Positions 52,540-60,131 of a stretch of 64,000 nt of DNA are shown here, piece by piece. This DNA is from Sphingomonas sp. IBVSS2 (GTDB lineage Bacteria; Pseudomonadota; Alphaproteobacteria; Sphingomonadales; Sphingomonadaceae), in the NCBI RefSeq assembly GCF_002127225.1, contig NZ_NFUR01000003.1:620001-684000 (forward strand), written 5' to 3'. Numbering within the stretch: the stretch's first letter is position 1; every line of letters starts with the position of its first letter. The notes under the pieces were generated by a model. The model saw only the letters and a list, made by a program, of their open reading frames with translations. It searched no databases and had not been told where the DNA came from. A program made the position numbers and the translations under genes.

Positions 52540-53174
52540 GGGAGCACTTCCGCCAGAGAATGGATGTCGGCCGGGCCGCCCTCACGGTCGATCAGCAGCG
52601 CCTGGAGTCCCGCTTCGTGCGCCGCGTCGACTTCGGCGGCCATGTCCGAGACGAAGAGCAGCTCGGACGGCGCGAGATCGAGCGCGTCGACGATCCTGGT
52701 ATAGGAATCGCTGTCGCGCTTGGGGCCGGTAGTCGTGTCGAAATAGCCGCTGAGGAACGGCGTCAGGTCGCCGGCGATCGAATGGCCGAAGATCAGCTTC
52801 TGCGCGGCGATCGAGCCGGAGGAATAGATGTTCACCGCAAGGCCGGCGGCCGTCCAGCGGCGCAGCGCCTCGGGCGTGTCCGGATAGACATGTCCCTTGA
52901 GCTCACCATCGGCATAGCCCTGGGCCCAGATCAGGCCCTGGAGCGTCTTGAGCGGGGTTTCCTTGCGGTCCTCGTCGATCCAGGCGAGCAGCGTGGCGAC
53001 GGGATCGTCGCCCGGCACCTGGACCAGGATCGGCGCGGCGACTTCGGGATTGTTCGCGACGAACTCCGCCAGATGCTTGCGCGCATAGGGAAAAAGCTCG
53101 TCGGCGACGAAGCGGATGCTGCTCGTCGTGCCTTCGATGTCGAGGAGGATGGCTTTGGGCGGGGTGTGGGTCAT
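52536..53174 (-). CDS. mtnC: Enolase-phosphatase E1 of methionine salvage
   Basis: A 212-residue HAD-fold enzyme that enolises and dephosphorylates 2,3-diketo-5-methylthiopentyl-1-phosphate to acireductone. The HAD motif [23 protein letters not shown] is the MtnC signature (DxEGT). Motif II lies at [18 protein letters not shown] and motif IV in [15 protein letters not shown]. Start at 53174. It overlaps mtnA by four bases. Upstream, before mtnD, lies a 27-bp perfect inverted repeat. Confidence 0.93.
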   Translation of the reverse strand: MTHTPPKAILLDIEGTTSSIRFVADELFPYARKHLAEFVANNPEVAAPILVQVPGDDPVATLLAWIDEDRKETPLKTLQGLIWAQGYADGELKGHVYPDTPEALRRWTAAGLAVNIYSSGSIAAQKLIFGHSIAGDLTPFLSGYFDTTTGPKRDSDSYTRIVDALDLAPSELLFVSDMAAEVDAAHEAGLQALLIDREGGPADIHSLAEVLP

Positions 53175-53199
53175 TCTTCTTTCGTCCCCCGCCCCTTTC

Positions 53200-53280
53200 G
53201 TCATCCCCGCGCAGGCGGGGATCCAGGATAGCAGAGCGACGTCCTTCACGACTCTGGATCCCCGCCTGCGCGGGGATGAC
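53200..53280. repeat. 27-bp perfect inverted repeat between mtnD and mtnC
   Basis: Left arm 53200-53226 and right arm 53254-53280 are perfect inverted copies, with the core TCATCCCCGCGCAGGCGGGG. Each arm has its own CCCCGC-GCAG-GCGGGG dyad. It resembles family A in design (CATCCCC, GGGGAT) but has a different stem, so it may be a third REP-like family. It splits mtnC from the upstream mtnB-mtnD pair. Confidence 0.8.
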
Positions 53281-53290
53281 GGTGGTTGGC

Positions 53291-53833
53291 TCAGGCCGGC
53301 TCGTGCCGCGGAAAACGGTCCGCGATCGTATCGCCGGTGAAGTTGGCGATCCAGCCGTCCGCATTGGTGAACAGCCGGATCGCGGTGAAGCGCGGGCTCG
53401 GCCCCATGTCGAACCAGTGGCGGGTGCCGGCGGGCACCGAGATCAGGTCGCCTTCCTCGCACAGCACGGCGTAGATTCTCTCGCCCTCGCGCAGGGTGAA
53501 CAGCCCCTCGCCTTCGACGAAGAAGCGGACCTCGTCCTCCGAATGGCGATGCTCCGAGAGGAACTTGCTGCGCAGGGCGCCCTTTTCGGGATGGTCGGGC
53601 ATCATGCGGATCACGTCGACGGACTGATAGCCCTTTTCGGCCTTGAGCCGCTCGACCTCCGGGGCGAAGGCCTGGAGCACTTCGTCCTGCCCGGCATCGG
53701 CGGCGAGCGGGCGGGAAGGCCATTGCTCGAAGCGGACGCCGATCGGCGCCAGTGCCGCCGCGATCGCCCCGGGATCGCGCGTATCGGTGAGCGGCGCGCC
53801 GCCCGCCTCGTCGAAGACCCTGAGATGCGTCAT
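53291..53833 (-). CDS. mtnD: Acireductone dioxygenase
   Basis: A 180-residue cupin metalloenzyme that oxidises acireductone. The metal site is [18 protein letters not shown] (His-x-His, Glu) with a later His in [11 protein letters not shown]. Fe gives 4-methylthio-2-oxobutanoate (salvage); Ni gives a different product, which the sequence does not show. The start at 53833 overlaps the mtnB stop by four bases (ATGA). Confidence 0.92.
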   Translation of the reverse strand: MTHLRVFDEAGGAPLTDTRDPGAIAAALAPIGVRFEQWPSRPLAADAGQDEVLQAFAPEVERLKAEKGYQSVDVIRMMPDHPEKGALRSKFLSEHRHSEDEVRFFVEGEGLFTLREGERIYAVLCEEGDLISVPAGTRHWFDMGPSPRFTAIRLFTNADGWIANFTGDTIADRFPRHEPA

Positions 53834-54447
53834 CGCTTCCATGCCCTTTCGGCCAGTTCGGCGGCGATCAGCCATTCGGTGCCCTCGAGCACGCGCTCGG
53901 CCTCGGCCAGGTCCTTGCCCCAGGCATAGAGCCCGTGGCTGCGGATAAGATAGGCCGGCGCCGCGCCCGGCGCCAGCAGCGCGGGCGTCACCGCCGCCTC
54001 GATCACCGCCATGTCCTGGCTGTTGTCGACGATCGGCAGGCGAATCTCGGCCTCGTGCGTGGCGTTGCCCGGAAAGACCTTGAGCATCTCATGGCCGGCG
54101 AACACCCATTCGCCGGCGTCGGCGGCGGCGCGGCTCATCCCCACGGCTTCGGGCGAATGCCCGTGGAGCACGGCGCCCGTATCGGGGAACAGGCGATAGA
54201 TGGCGAGATGCAGCGCAGTCTCGGCCGAGGGCTTGCCGGGGGTGAGCCCCTTCCCCTCCAGGTCGACCCGCATGATGCCCGCGGGCGTCAGCCGGCCCTT
54301 GTGCCAGCCGGACACGGTGACGGCGACGCTGCCGTCGTCGAGGCGAACCGAATAATTGCCGGCGGTGGCGGGGGCCCAGCCGCGCGCATCGAGCCGGCGG
54401 CCGACCTCGACCAGCGCGTCGGCGGCATCTGCGAAGGACATCGTCAT
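53830..54447 (-). CDS. mtnB: Methylthioribulose-1-phosphate dehydratase
   Basis: A 205-residue class II aldolase-fold enzyme that dehydrates methylthioribulose-1-phosphate. Motifs: [10 protein letters not shown], then [25 protein letters not shown] (zinc histidines), and [28 protein letters not shown] (third His, then the family C-terminus). The start codon at 54447 lies next to a GCCCGC/GCGGGC hairpin. It heads mtnB-mtnD-mtnC-mtnA, with the L,D-transpeptidase gene 44 bases upstream on the same strand. Confidence 0.92.
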   Translation of the reverse strand: MTMSFADAADALVEVGRRLDARGWAPATAGNYSVRLDDGSVAVTVSGWHKGRLTPAGIMRVDLEGKGLTPGKPSAETALHLAIYRLFPDTGAVLHGHSPEAVGMSRAAADAGEWVFAGHEMLKVFPGNATHEAEIRLPIVDNSQDMAVIEAAVTPALLAPGAAPAYLIRSHGLYAWGKDLAEAERVLEGTEWLIAAELAERAWKR

Positions 54448-54474
54448 GCCCGCGGCCTTAGCCGATCGGCGGGC
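54448..54474 (-). promoter_or_regulatory. Hairpin directly before the mtnB start
   Basis: GCCCGC (54469-54474 side) pairs with GCGGGC (54448-54453 side) around about 15 bases that contain the AAGG-type ribosome-binding site. The stem touches the ATG, so it could restrict mtnB translation. Evidence is structural only. Confidence 0.4.
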
Positions 54475-54491
54475 ACCAAGGGCAACAGATT

Positions 54492-55208
54492 TTATTTGTA
54501 GCCGCGGCGCGGAAGCGGCTGGACGATCTCGCTGCCCGGGCCGGTGACCCAGCTCGCCGGCTGGGGCTGGAGCCGCGGCGCCGTGCCGGGCATGGTCACC
54601 ATGTTGAACGCCTCGCCGCCCAGGTTGCGGGCATCGGCCATCAGAAGCGGCGTGGAGGGGCCCGAGCGCTCGGGATTGGTCACCGGCTCGTCCGTCACCA
54701 TCACGTCGCCGCCGATCTCGGTCAGCACATAGAGCTGCCTGGCGAAGGCCGCGGGGAAGCGGATGCAGCCGTGCGAGGCGGGATAGCCGGGCAGATGGCC
54801 GGCGTGCAGCGCGATCCCGTCCCAGGTGAGCCGCTGCATATAGGGCATCGGCGCGTTCGAGTAGAGGTTCGAACGATGGAAGACCTTCTTCTGGAGAATG
54901 GTGAAGGCGCCGGCGGGCGTCTCGTGCCGGTTCGATCCGGTCGACACCGTGCTCGCGCCGACCAGCTTGCCGCCGCGATAGACATAGGCGCGCTGGTCCG
55001 GAATGCTCACCACGATCGAGACGGGATCCCAGTCGTTCGTGCTCGCCCGGATGATCTGCGGCTGCTCGTACCAGACCCATTGGCCGTTGCGCAGGCCCTC
55101 CGGCGCGACCTGCATCGTGTCGGACGCGATCCCCTGCGCGGCGGCGGGAGCGGTGGGAAGAATGGCGGCCAAGGCCAGGAGAAGGGCGGCAAAGGTGCCG
55201 GAACGCAT
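54492..55208 (-). CDS. L,D-transpeptidase (YkuD domain)
   Basis: A 238-residue periplasmic enzyme with a signal peptide (MRSGTFAALLLALAAILPTAPAAAQ). The YkuD domain has VVSIPDQRAYVYRGGKLVGASTVSTG, and the catalytic motif HAGHLPGYPASHGCIRFP (His, Ser-His-Gly-Cys-Ile-Arg). It makes 3-3 peptidoglycan cross-links or attaches proteins to the wall. Unlike its neighbour at 55472 it belongs to the YkuD group. It is divergent from that gene over 263 bases with an AT-rich dyad between them. mtnB lies 44 bases downstream on the same strand. Confidence 0.92.
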   Translation of the reverse strand: MRSGTFAALLLALAAILPTAPAAAQGIASDTMQVAPEGLRNGQWVWYEQPQIIRASTNDWDPVSIVVSIPDQRAYVYRGGKLVGASTVSTGSNRHETPAGAFTILQKKVFHRSNLYSNAPMPYMQRLTWDGIALHAGHLPGYPASHGCIRFPAAFARQLYVLTEIGGDVMVTDEPVTNPERSGPSTPLLMADARNLGGEAFNMVTMPGTAPRLQPQPASWVTGPGSEIVQPLPRRGYK

Positions 55209-55260
55209 CGAACAGCTCTCCGAATCTTGCGAGCCAGGACGGCTCAGGGCGATTCCTTAA

Positions 55261-55279
55261 CGAAATTAACCTAATTTCG
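55261..55279. promoter_or_regulatory. AT-rich dyad between the divergent L,D-transpeptidase genes
   Basis: CGAAATTA-ACC-TAATTTCG, perfect 8-bp arms, 53 bases upstream of the 55208 start. It is an operator-like site in a GC-rich genome. No binding protein is identified. Confidence 0.45.
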
Positions 55280-55471
55280 TGCCGCTGCCGAATCGGCGAT
55301 AGTTGCGCCGCCAAATCGCTGGCAACGTTCCGGATTTCGGAGAGCCTTCGGCGAACCGGGCGAACGATGCGGCGAGTCGCGCAACTTGGGACAGATGTTG
55401 AGCAACGCGCTTACCATCTGTCTGGTATAGGTTCCCCCTGGGGACGAGAGCAGCGGGCTTTTTGGATAGTG

Positions 55472-56185
55472 ATGGATAGTCTCGATACGATTCAGTCGCG
55501 TCGCGCCTTGTTGAGGACGGCGCTGGTGATGGCGAGCGGCGCGGCGGTTTCGGCCTGCGCCTCGCGCACGATCGGAACCGCGATGGCGCCGGCGCCCCTG
55601 CCGGTCCCGGCGCCGATCCCCGAAATTCCCAAGGCGCCCGAAGTGGCCGCCGCCAAGGTGCCCGGCGTGCCCGCCGGCATTCGCCCGGAACTGTTCAAGA
55701 AGGCGCTGGCAGCGCTCAACCGCCATTCGATGCGCATCCCGTCGCACGACCGGATCGCGATCGCCGACTTCGCCTCGCCCTCCTACAGCCCGCGCTTCTT
55801 CGTGGTGAACCTGGGCACCGGCCAGGTCGAGCGCTTCCTCGTCGCGCACGGCATCGGCTCGGACCCGCAGCACACCGGGCTGCTCCAGCGCTTCTCGAAC
55901 GAAGTGAATTCGGAAGCGACCTGCGAGGGCGCGTTCCTCACCGCCGACTATTATGTCGGCAAGCATGGCGATTCGCAGCGCCTGCTCGGCCTCGACCCGA
56001 CCAACAACAACGCGCTCGACCGCGCGATCGTGGTCCATTCGGCCTGGTATGCGAACACCGACATGATCGGCCGGCACGGCAAGCTCGGCCGCAGCCAGGG
56101 CTGTTTCGCGGTGGGCGAGAACGAGCTGGCCAAGCTGTTCGAGCGGCTCGGCCCCGGCCGGATGATCTACTCCGCCAAGGTCTGA
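55472..56185 (+). CDS. Murein L,D-transpeptidase catalytic domain family protein
   Basis: A 237-residue protein of the YkuD_2 (murein L,D-transpeptidase catalytic domain) family. The N-terminus MDSLDTIQSRRALLRTALVMASGAAVSAC has an RR-like Tat stretch and a possible lipobox (VSAC). A Pro/Ala-rich linker follows (APAPLPVPAPIPEIPK). The catalytic region has FFVVNLGTGQVERFLVAHG, DRAIVVHSAWYANTD, and RSQGCFAVGENELAKL with the catalytic Cys (SQGC). Unlike the YkuD gene next door, it has this second family pattern. It probably adds or edits peptidoglycan cross-links. Confidence 0.88.
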   Translation: MDSLDTIQSRRALLRTALVMASGAAVSACASRTIGTAMAPAPLPVPAPIPEIPKAPEVAAAKVPGVPAGIRPELFKKALAALNRHSMRIPSHDRIAIADFASPSYSPRFFVVNLGTGQVERFLVAHGIGSDPQHTGLLQRFSNEVNSEATCEGAFLTADYYVGKHGDSQRLLGLDPTNNNALDRAIVVHSAWYANTDMIGRHGKLGRSQGCFAVGENELAKLFERLGPGRMIYSAKV

Positions 56186-56190
56186 TCCGG

Positions 56191-57702
56191 CTAGTTCCGC
56201 GGCAGCGCGGGCCCCGGCCCGGTGCGGCACGGGAAAGGCGGCGCCCAGCAGGGATAGCCGAACTCCAGCTTCGTCGCGTAGCGGGCGACCGGCCGTTGCG
56301 GCCAGCGGCCCGGCAGCACCACTTCCGCCTTGCCGCTGCCCTTGGGCCAGGTCGCGATGCTGGACGGCGTGACGCCATACCAGCGCGCATCGCCCGCGAA
56401 CGGCCGCTTGAAGGCGATCGCCATCACGCGGTCCCCCATCCATAGCTGGTGGTAATCGGCGGGGCTGCGCTGCGCGCCCCGCGCGTCCACCACCGCCGAG
56501 CGGGCGAAATAGATGTCCTGCCACGGCGCCGCCGGCGCGGCGAAGGCGAGCGCCTTGGCCGGCTCCTGCGGCATGGCGGGGCGCGGCACGATGCGGAAGC
56601 TGGCGAGCAGCACCAGTGCGGCCACCACCACCAGCCCGCGCAGGTCGCGCCAGGTGAGGAGCAGCCAGGTGAACAGTGCCGCCATCGGGAACAGCCATTT
56701 GAAATAATGGGCGTTGAAGAAGCGCCACATGCCGCTGGGCACCAGATCGACATAGGCGAGCATCATCGCGGTGTAGATCAGCGCGGCCAGCGCCATGCAG
56801 AACGTGAGCCAGCGCGCGGGCCCTCGCAGCCGCATGACGCCCAGGATCAGGCCCGCCGCGCCGGTGAGCAGCCAGGGCAGCTCGCGCAGGAGACCGGTCT
56901 CGCCGGGGAACCAGGGCGCGGGATCGACGAGCAATATGCTCGCCTTCCAGCCGAGATCGCCAAAGGCGAAGCCATAGTCGCCGGAGAGCAGGGTATAGTC
57001 GGTGAGGCGCCAGCCATAGATGGCGAGATAGAGCGCCGCATAGGGAAGGAACGCCGCCGCCGCGCCGCCGATCGCCCGGGCGAGATCCGGCCAGCGCCGC
57101 TCCATCAGCACCGGGCGCCACAGGGCGAAGCCGCCGATTACGGCCCCCACCACGACGTCCGCCGGGCGAACCAGCGCGATTCCCGCCAGCAACGCCCCGA
57201 GCAGCCAGGGCCGGCGGCGCGTGCCGAACATCATGTCCGCCGCCTCGGCAAAGGCGAGCCAGATAAAGGCCGCCGACATGGTCGTCGTCCAGGGCTCGAG
57301 CCAGAATTTGGAGATGCGCAGGTCGCCGATGGTCGCGGCGAGGAACAGCAGCCCCGCCGCGAAGCTCCCCACCCCGAAGCGGGCGCAGACGCGGTGGAAG
57401 CCCCAGAAGGCAAGCGCATAGCAGGCCAGGTTGATCGGCACGAACGGCGTCGGCGCCCATGCGAAGGGTGTCCCCGCCAGCGGATAGAGCAAGGGATACC
57501 AATGCTGGTCCGGGCTCAGATCGAAGCGGAGGAACGCCCTGGCCGATTGCAGATACTGCTTCTGGTCATGCCAGCCGCGCCACCACGGCCCTTCCGGCGC
57601 GAAGAACTTCAGGTTGATCTTGAAGACCGTATAGGCGGCGAAGACGACCATCACCGCTCGCACCGGATGCGCGTCGAACTGGCGGCGGATCCAATGGAGC
57701 AT
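56191..57702 (-). CDS. Multi-pass membrane protein, GT-C-like
   Basis: A 503-residue protein with about ten hydrophobic helices. It looks like a membrane glycosyltransferase of the GT-C type (GT39/DUF2029-like). Visible features: VFKINLKFFAPEGPWWRGWHDQKQYL with charged residues in the first external loop (an aspartate as in HDQKQY), DQHWYPLLYPLAG, then RPADVVVGAVIGG and WLTFCMALAALIY. A soluble C-terminal domain of about 110 residues follows. Donor and acceptor are unknown. The ATG at 57702 (MLHWIRRQF) is the likely start. It ends six bases past the YkuD_2 gene stop (convergent). Confidence 0.75.
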   Translation of the reverse strand: MLHWIRRQFDAHPVRAVMVVFAAYTVFKINLKFFAPEGPWWRGWHDQKQYLQSARAFLRFDLSPDQHWYPLLYPLAGTPFAWAPTPFVPINLACYALAFWGFHRVCARFGVGSFAAGLLFLAATIGDLRISKFWLEPWTTTMSAAFIWLAFAEAADMMFGTRRRPWLLGALLAGIALVRPADVVVGAVIGGFALWRPVLMERRWPDLARAIGGAAAAFLPYAALYLAIYGWRLTDYTLLSGDYGFAFGDLGWKASILLVDPAPWFPGETGLLRELPWLLTGAAGLILGVMRLRGPARWLTFCMALAALIYTAMMLAYVDLVPSGMWRFFNAHYFKWLFPMAALFTWLLLTWRDLRGLVVVAALVLLASFRIVPRPAMPQEPAKALAFAAPAAPWQDIYFARSAVVDARGAQRSPADYHQLWMGDRVMAIAFKRPFAGDARWYGVTPSSIATWPKGSGKAEVVLPGRWPQRPVARYATKLEFGYPCWAPPFPCRTGPGPALPRN

Positions 57703-57799
57703 GGCCTGCGGGTATCCTCTGCGCGGGGTTGGCACAAGCGCGCCCGAGCGACTAGGTGTGTGGCGTGATCGAAACATAACCGGTTGCAAGACGGAGACG

Positions 57800-59851
57800 A
57801 TGAGCCAGTCCCACCCCTTTTATTCGATCCACCGCCAGGGAATGATCCGCGCGGGCCTGTGCACGCCGGCCGTGGTGGTGGGCGATCCCGCCGCCAATGC
57901 CCAGGCGGCGATCGCGTTGGCGCGGCAGGGCGACGAACAGGGCGCCGACCTGCTCGTCTATCCCGAGCTCAACGTCACTTCCTATGCGATCGACGACCTG
58001 CACCTGCAGGACACGATCTGCGAGGCGACCGAGGCGGGAATCGCGGCGATCGTGGCGGCAAGCGCGGAGCTGAAGCCGGTATTGCTGGTCGGCGCCGCGC
58101 TCCGGCGCAACGGGCGGCTCTACAATTGCGCCGTCGCCATCGCGCGCGGGCGGATCCTGGGCGTCGTGCCCAAGAGCTACCTGCCCAATTACCGCGAATA
58201 TTACGAGAAGCGCTGGTTCGCGCGCGGTGCCGGCCTGGCGGGGCTGGAGATCGTGGTGGCGGGGCAGAAAGTGCCCTTCGGCACCGACCTGATCTTCGCG
58301 GCCGAGGAGCTTCCCGATTTCGTCTTCCATGTCGAGATCTGCGAGGATTACTGGTCTCCCCTGCCCCCCTCCACCGAAGGCGCGCTGGCCGGGGCGCTGG
58401 TGCTGTGCAACCTCTCCGCCTCGAACATCGTGGTGGGTAAGGCGCGCGAGCGGGCGATGCTGTGCGCGGCGCAATCGGCGCGGGCTGTCGCGGCCTATGT
58501 CTATTCCGCCTCCGGCCCCGGCGAGAGCACCACCGACCTGGCCTGGGACGGCCAGGGCATGATCCACGAGCTGGGCGAGCTGATCGCCACCACCGAGCGC
58601 TTCGAGCTGACCACCGAAGTGGTGTGCGCCGACATCGACCTGGAGCGGCTGCGGCTCGAGCGGATGCGGATGGGCACGTTCAACGATTGCGCCGCCGACA
58701 AGGGCGATCCGGAAACCCGCTTCCGCCGGGTGACTTTCCAGCATCGGCCGGACCTTGCCGACAGGGGACTGGTGCGCAAGCTGCGCCGTTTCCCCTTCGT
58801 GCCCAATACCCCCTCCCGGCTGGAGGAGGATTGCTACGAGGCGTTCAACATCCAGGTGGAGGGGCTGCGCAAGCGGCTGGAGGCCACCGGCGCGAAGCAC
58901 ATCGTCATCGGTGTCTCGGGCGGGCTCGATTCCACGCACGCGCTCATCGTCGCGGCCAAGGCGATGGACCGGCTCGGCCGCCCGCGCACCGACATTCTCG
59001 GCTTCACCATGCCGGGCTTCGCGACCAGCGAGGGCACCAAGGCCAATGCCTGGGCGCTGATGGGCGCGCTGGGCGTGACCGGCGAAGAGATCGACATCCG
59101 CCCGGCGGCGCGGACGATGCTCGAGGGCATCGGGCATCCCTTTGCCAGCGGCAAGCCCGTCTATGACGTGACGTTCGAGAACGTCCAGGCGGGCCTGCGC
59201 ACCGACTATCTGTTCCGTCTCGCCAACCAGCGGCACGGCTTCGTGCTCGGCACCGGCGACCTGAGCGAGCTGGCGCTGGGCTGGTGCACCTATGGCGTGG
59301 GCGACCATATGAGCCATTACGGCGTCAATGCCGGCGTGCCCAAGACGCTGATCCAGTATCTCATCCGCTGGACCGTGCAGACCGGCCAGTTCGCCGGCGA
59401 GGCGGCGCGGGTGCTGACCAGCATCCTCGATACCGAGATCTCGCCCGAGTTGGTGCCCGCCGATGCGAACGGCAGGATGCAGAGCACGCAGGAGCGGATC
59501 GGCCCGTACGAGCTGCACGATTTCTTCCTCCACTACACGATCCGCCACGGCCTGCGGCCCTCCAAGATCGCGTTCCTCGCCTGGCACGCCTGGAAGGACG
59601 CGGCGGCGGGGCAATGGCCGATCGGCTTCCCCGAGGACGCGCGCCACCAATATGACCTGGCGACAATCGCGAAATGGCTGGAGGAATTCCTGTTCCGCTT
59701 CTTCCAGACCAGCCAGTTCAAGCGATCGGCGCTGCCCAACGGGCCCAAGGTCTCGGTCGGCGGCGCCTTGAGCCCGCGCGGTGACTGGCGCGCGCCCTCG
59801 GACGGCGTGGCGCGGCCCTGGATCGACGAGTTGAAGGCGAATCTGCCGTAA
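57800..59851 (+). CDS. nadE: Glutamine-dependent NAD+ synthetase
   Basis: A 683-residue two-domain NAD+ synthetase (about 680, the Mycobacterium-type length). The N-terminal glutaminase (nitrilase fold) has LLVYPELNVTSYAID (Glu), VPKSYLPNYREYYEKRWF (Lys), and VEICEDYWSP (Cys). The synthetase has IVIGVSGGLDSTHALIVAAKA (SGGLDST ATP loop) and GTGDLSELALGWCTYGVGDHMSHYGVNAGVPKTL. It amidates deamido-NAD with glutamine nitrogen. GGAG lies three bases before the ATG. Confidence 0.95.
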   Translation: MSQSHPFYSIHRQGMIRAGLCTPAVVVGDPAANAQAAIALARQGDEQGADLLVYPELNVTSYAIDDLHLQDTICEATEAGIAAIVAASAELKPVLLVGAALRRNGRLYNCAVAIARGRILGVVPKSYLPNYREYYEKRWFARGAGLAGLEIVVAGQKVPFGTDLIFAAEELPDFVFHVEICEDYWSPLPPSTEGALAGALVLCNLSASNIVVGKARERAMLCAAQSARAVAAYVYSASGPGESTTDLAWDGQGMIHELGELIATTERFELTTEVVCADIDLERLRLERMRMGTFNDCAADKGDPETRFRRVTFQHRPDLADRGLVRKLRRFPFVPNTPSRLEEDCYEAFNIQVEGLRKRLEATGAKHIVIGVSGGLDSTHALIVAAKAMDRLGRPRTDILGFTMPGFATSEGTKANAWALMGALGVTGEEIDIRPAARTMLEGIGHPFASGKPVYDVTFENVQAGLRTDYLFRLANQRHGFVLGTGDLSELALGWCTYGVGDHMSHYGVNAGVPKTLIQYLIRWTVQTGQFAGEAARVLTSILDTEISPELVPADANGRMQSTQERIGPYELHDFFLHYTIRHGLRPSKIAFLAWHAWKDAAAGQWPIGFPEDARHQYDLATIAKWLEEFLFRFFQTSQFKRSALPNGPKVSVGGALSPRGDWRAPSDGVARPWIDELKANLP

Positions 59852-59890
59852 CCCGCCTGTTTCGGCAGCCCGCCGCCGCCAGGAACGACA

Positions 59891-59979
59891 CCGTCATGCT
59901 GAACTTGTTTCAGCATCCAACCCGCCACGGGCGATACCGCTCGCGGAGCGTTGGACCCTGAAACAAGTTCAGGGTGACG
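59891..59979. repeat. Dispersed palindromic repeat, family B (second copy, reversed)
   Basis: Left arm 59891-59920 (CATGCTGAACTTGTTTCAGC core) and right arm 59951-59979 (CCCTGAAACAAGTTCAGGG core). It is the same doublet as 7407-7515 but with outer sequence types exchanged, so it is in opposite orientation. It lies between nadE and the GH3 gene. Confidence 0.75.
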
Positions 59980-60131
59980 CAGGGAATGAAGGCTATGACA
60001 ATTCCATGATCGCGGCGGGCATAGGCTCCGGAACCGCCAGCCTTTCTCCCGTCATTGTGGTGATAGCGTTACCAGCCCTTGACCTGTATATCCTTCCCGA
60101 CAACGCTGACAAAAATCGCGGGAGAGGAATC

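Noticed and set aside
55258..55272. A full CtrA site (TTAA-N7-TTAA) before the L,D-transpeptidase genes
   Set aside because: The two TTAA halves are five bases apart, not seven, so the spacing does not fit the consensus.
55381..55425. ACAGATG...CATCTGT pair before the 55472 gene
   Set aside because: Seven-base arms 17 bases apart are expected by chance at this scale, so I do not call an operator.
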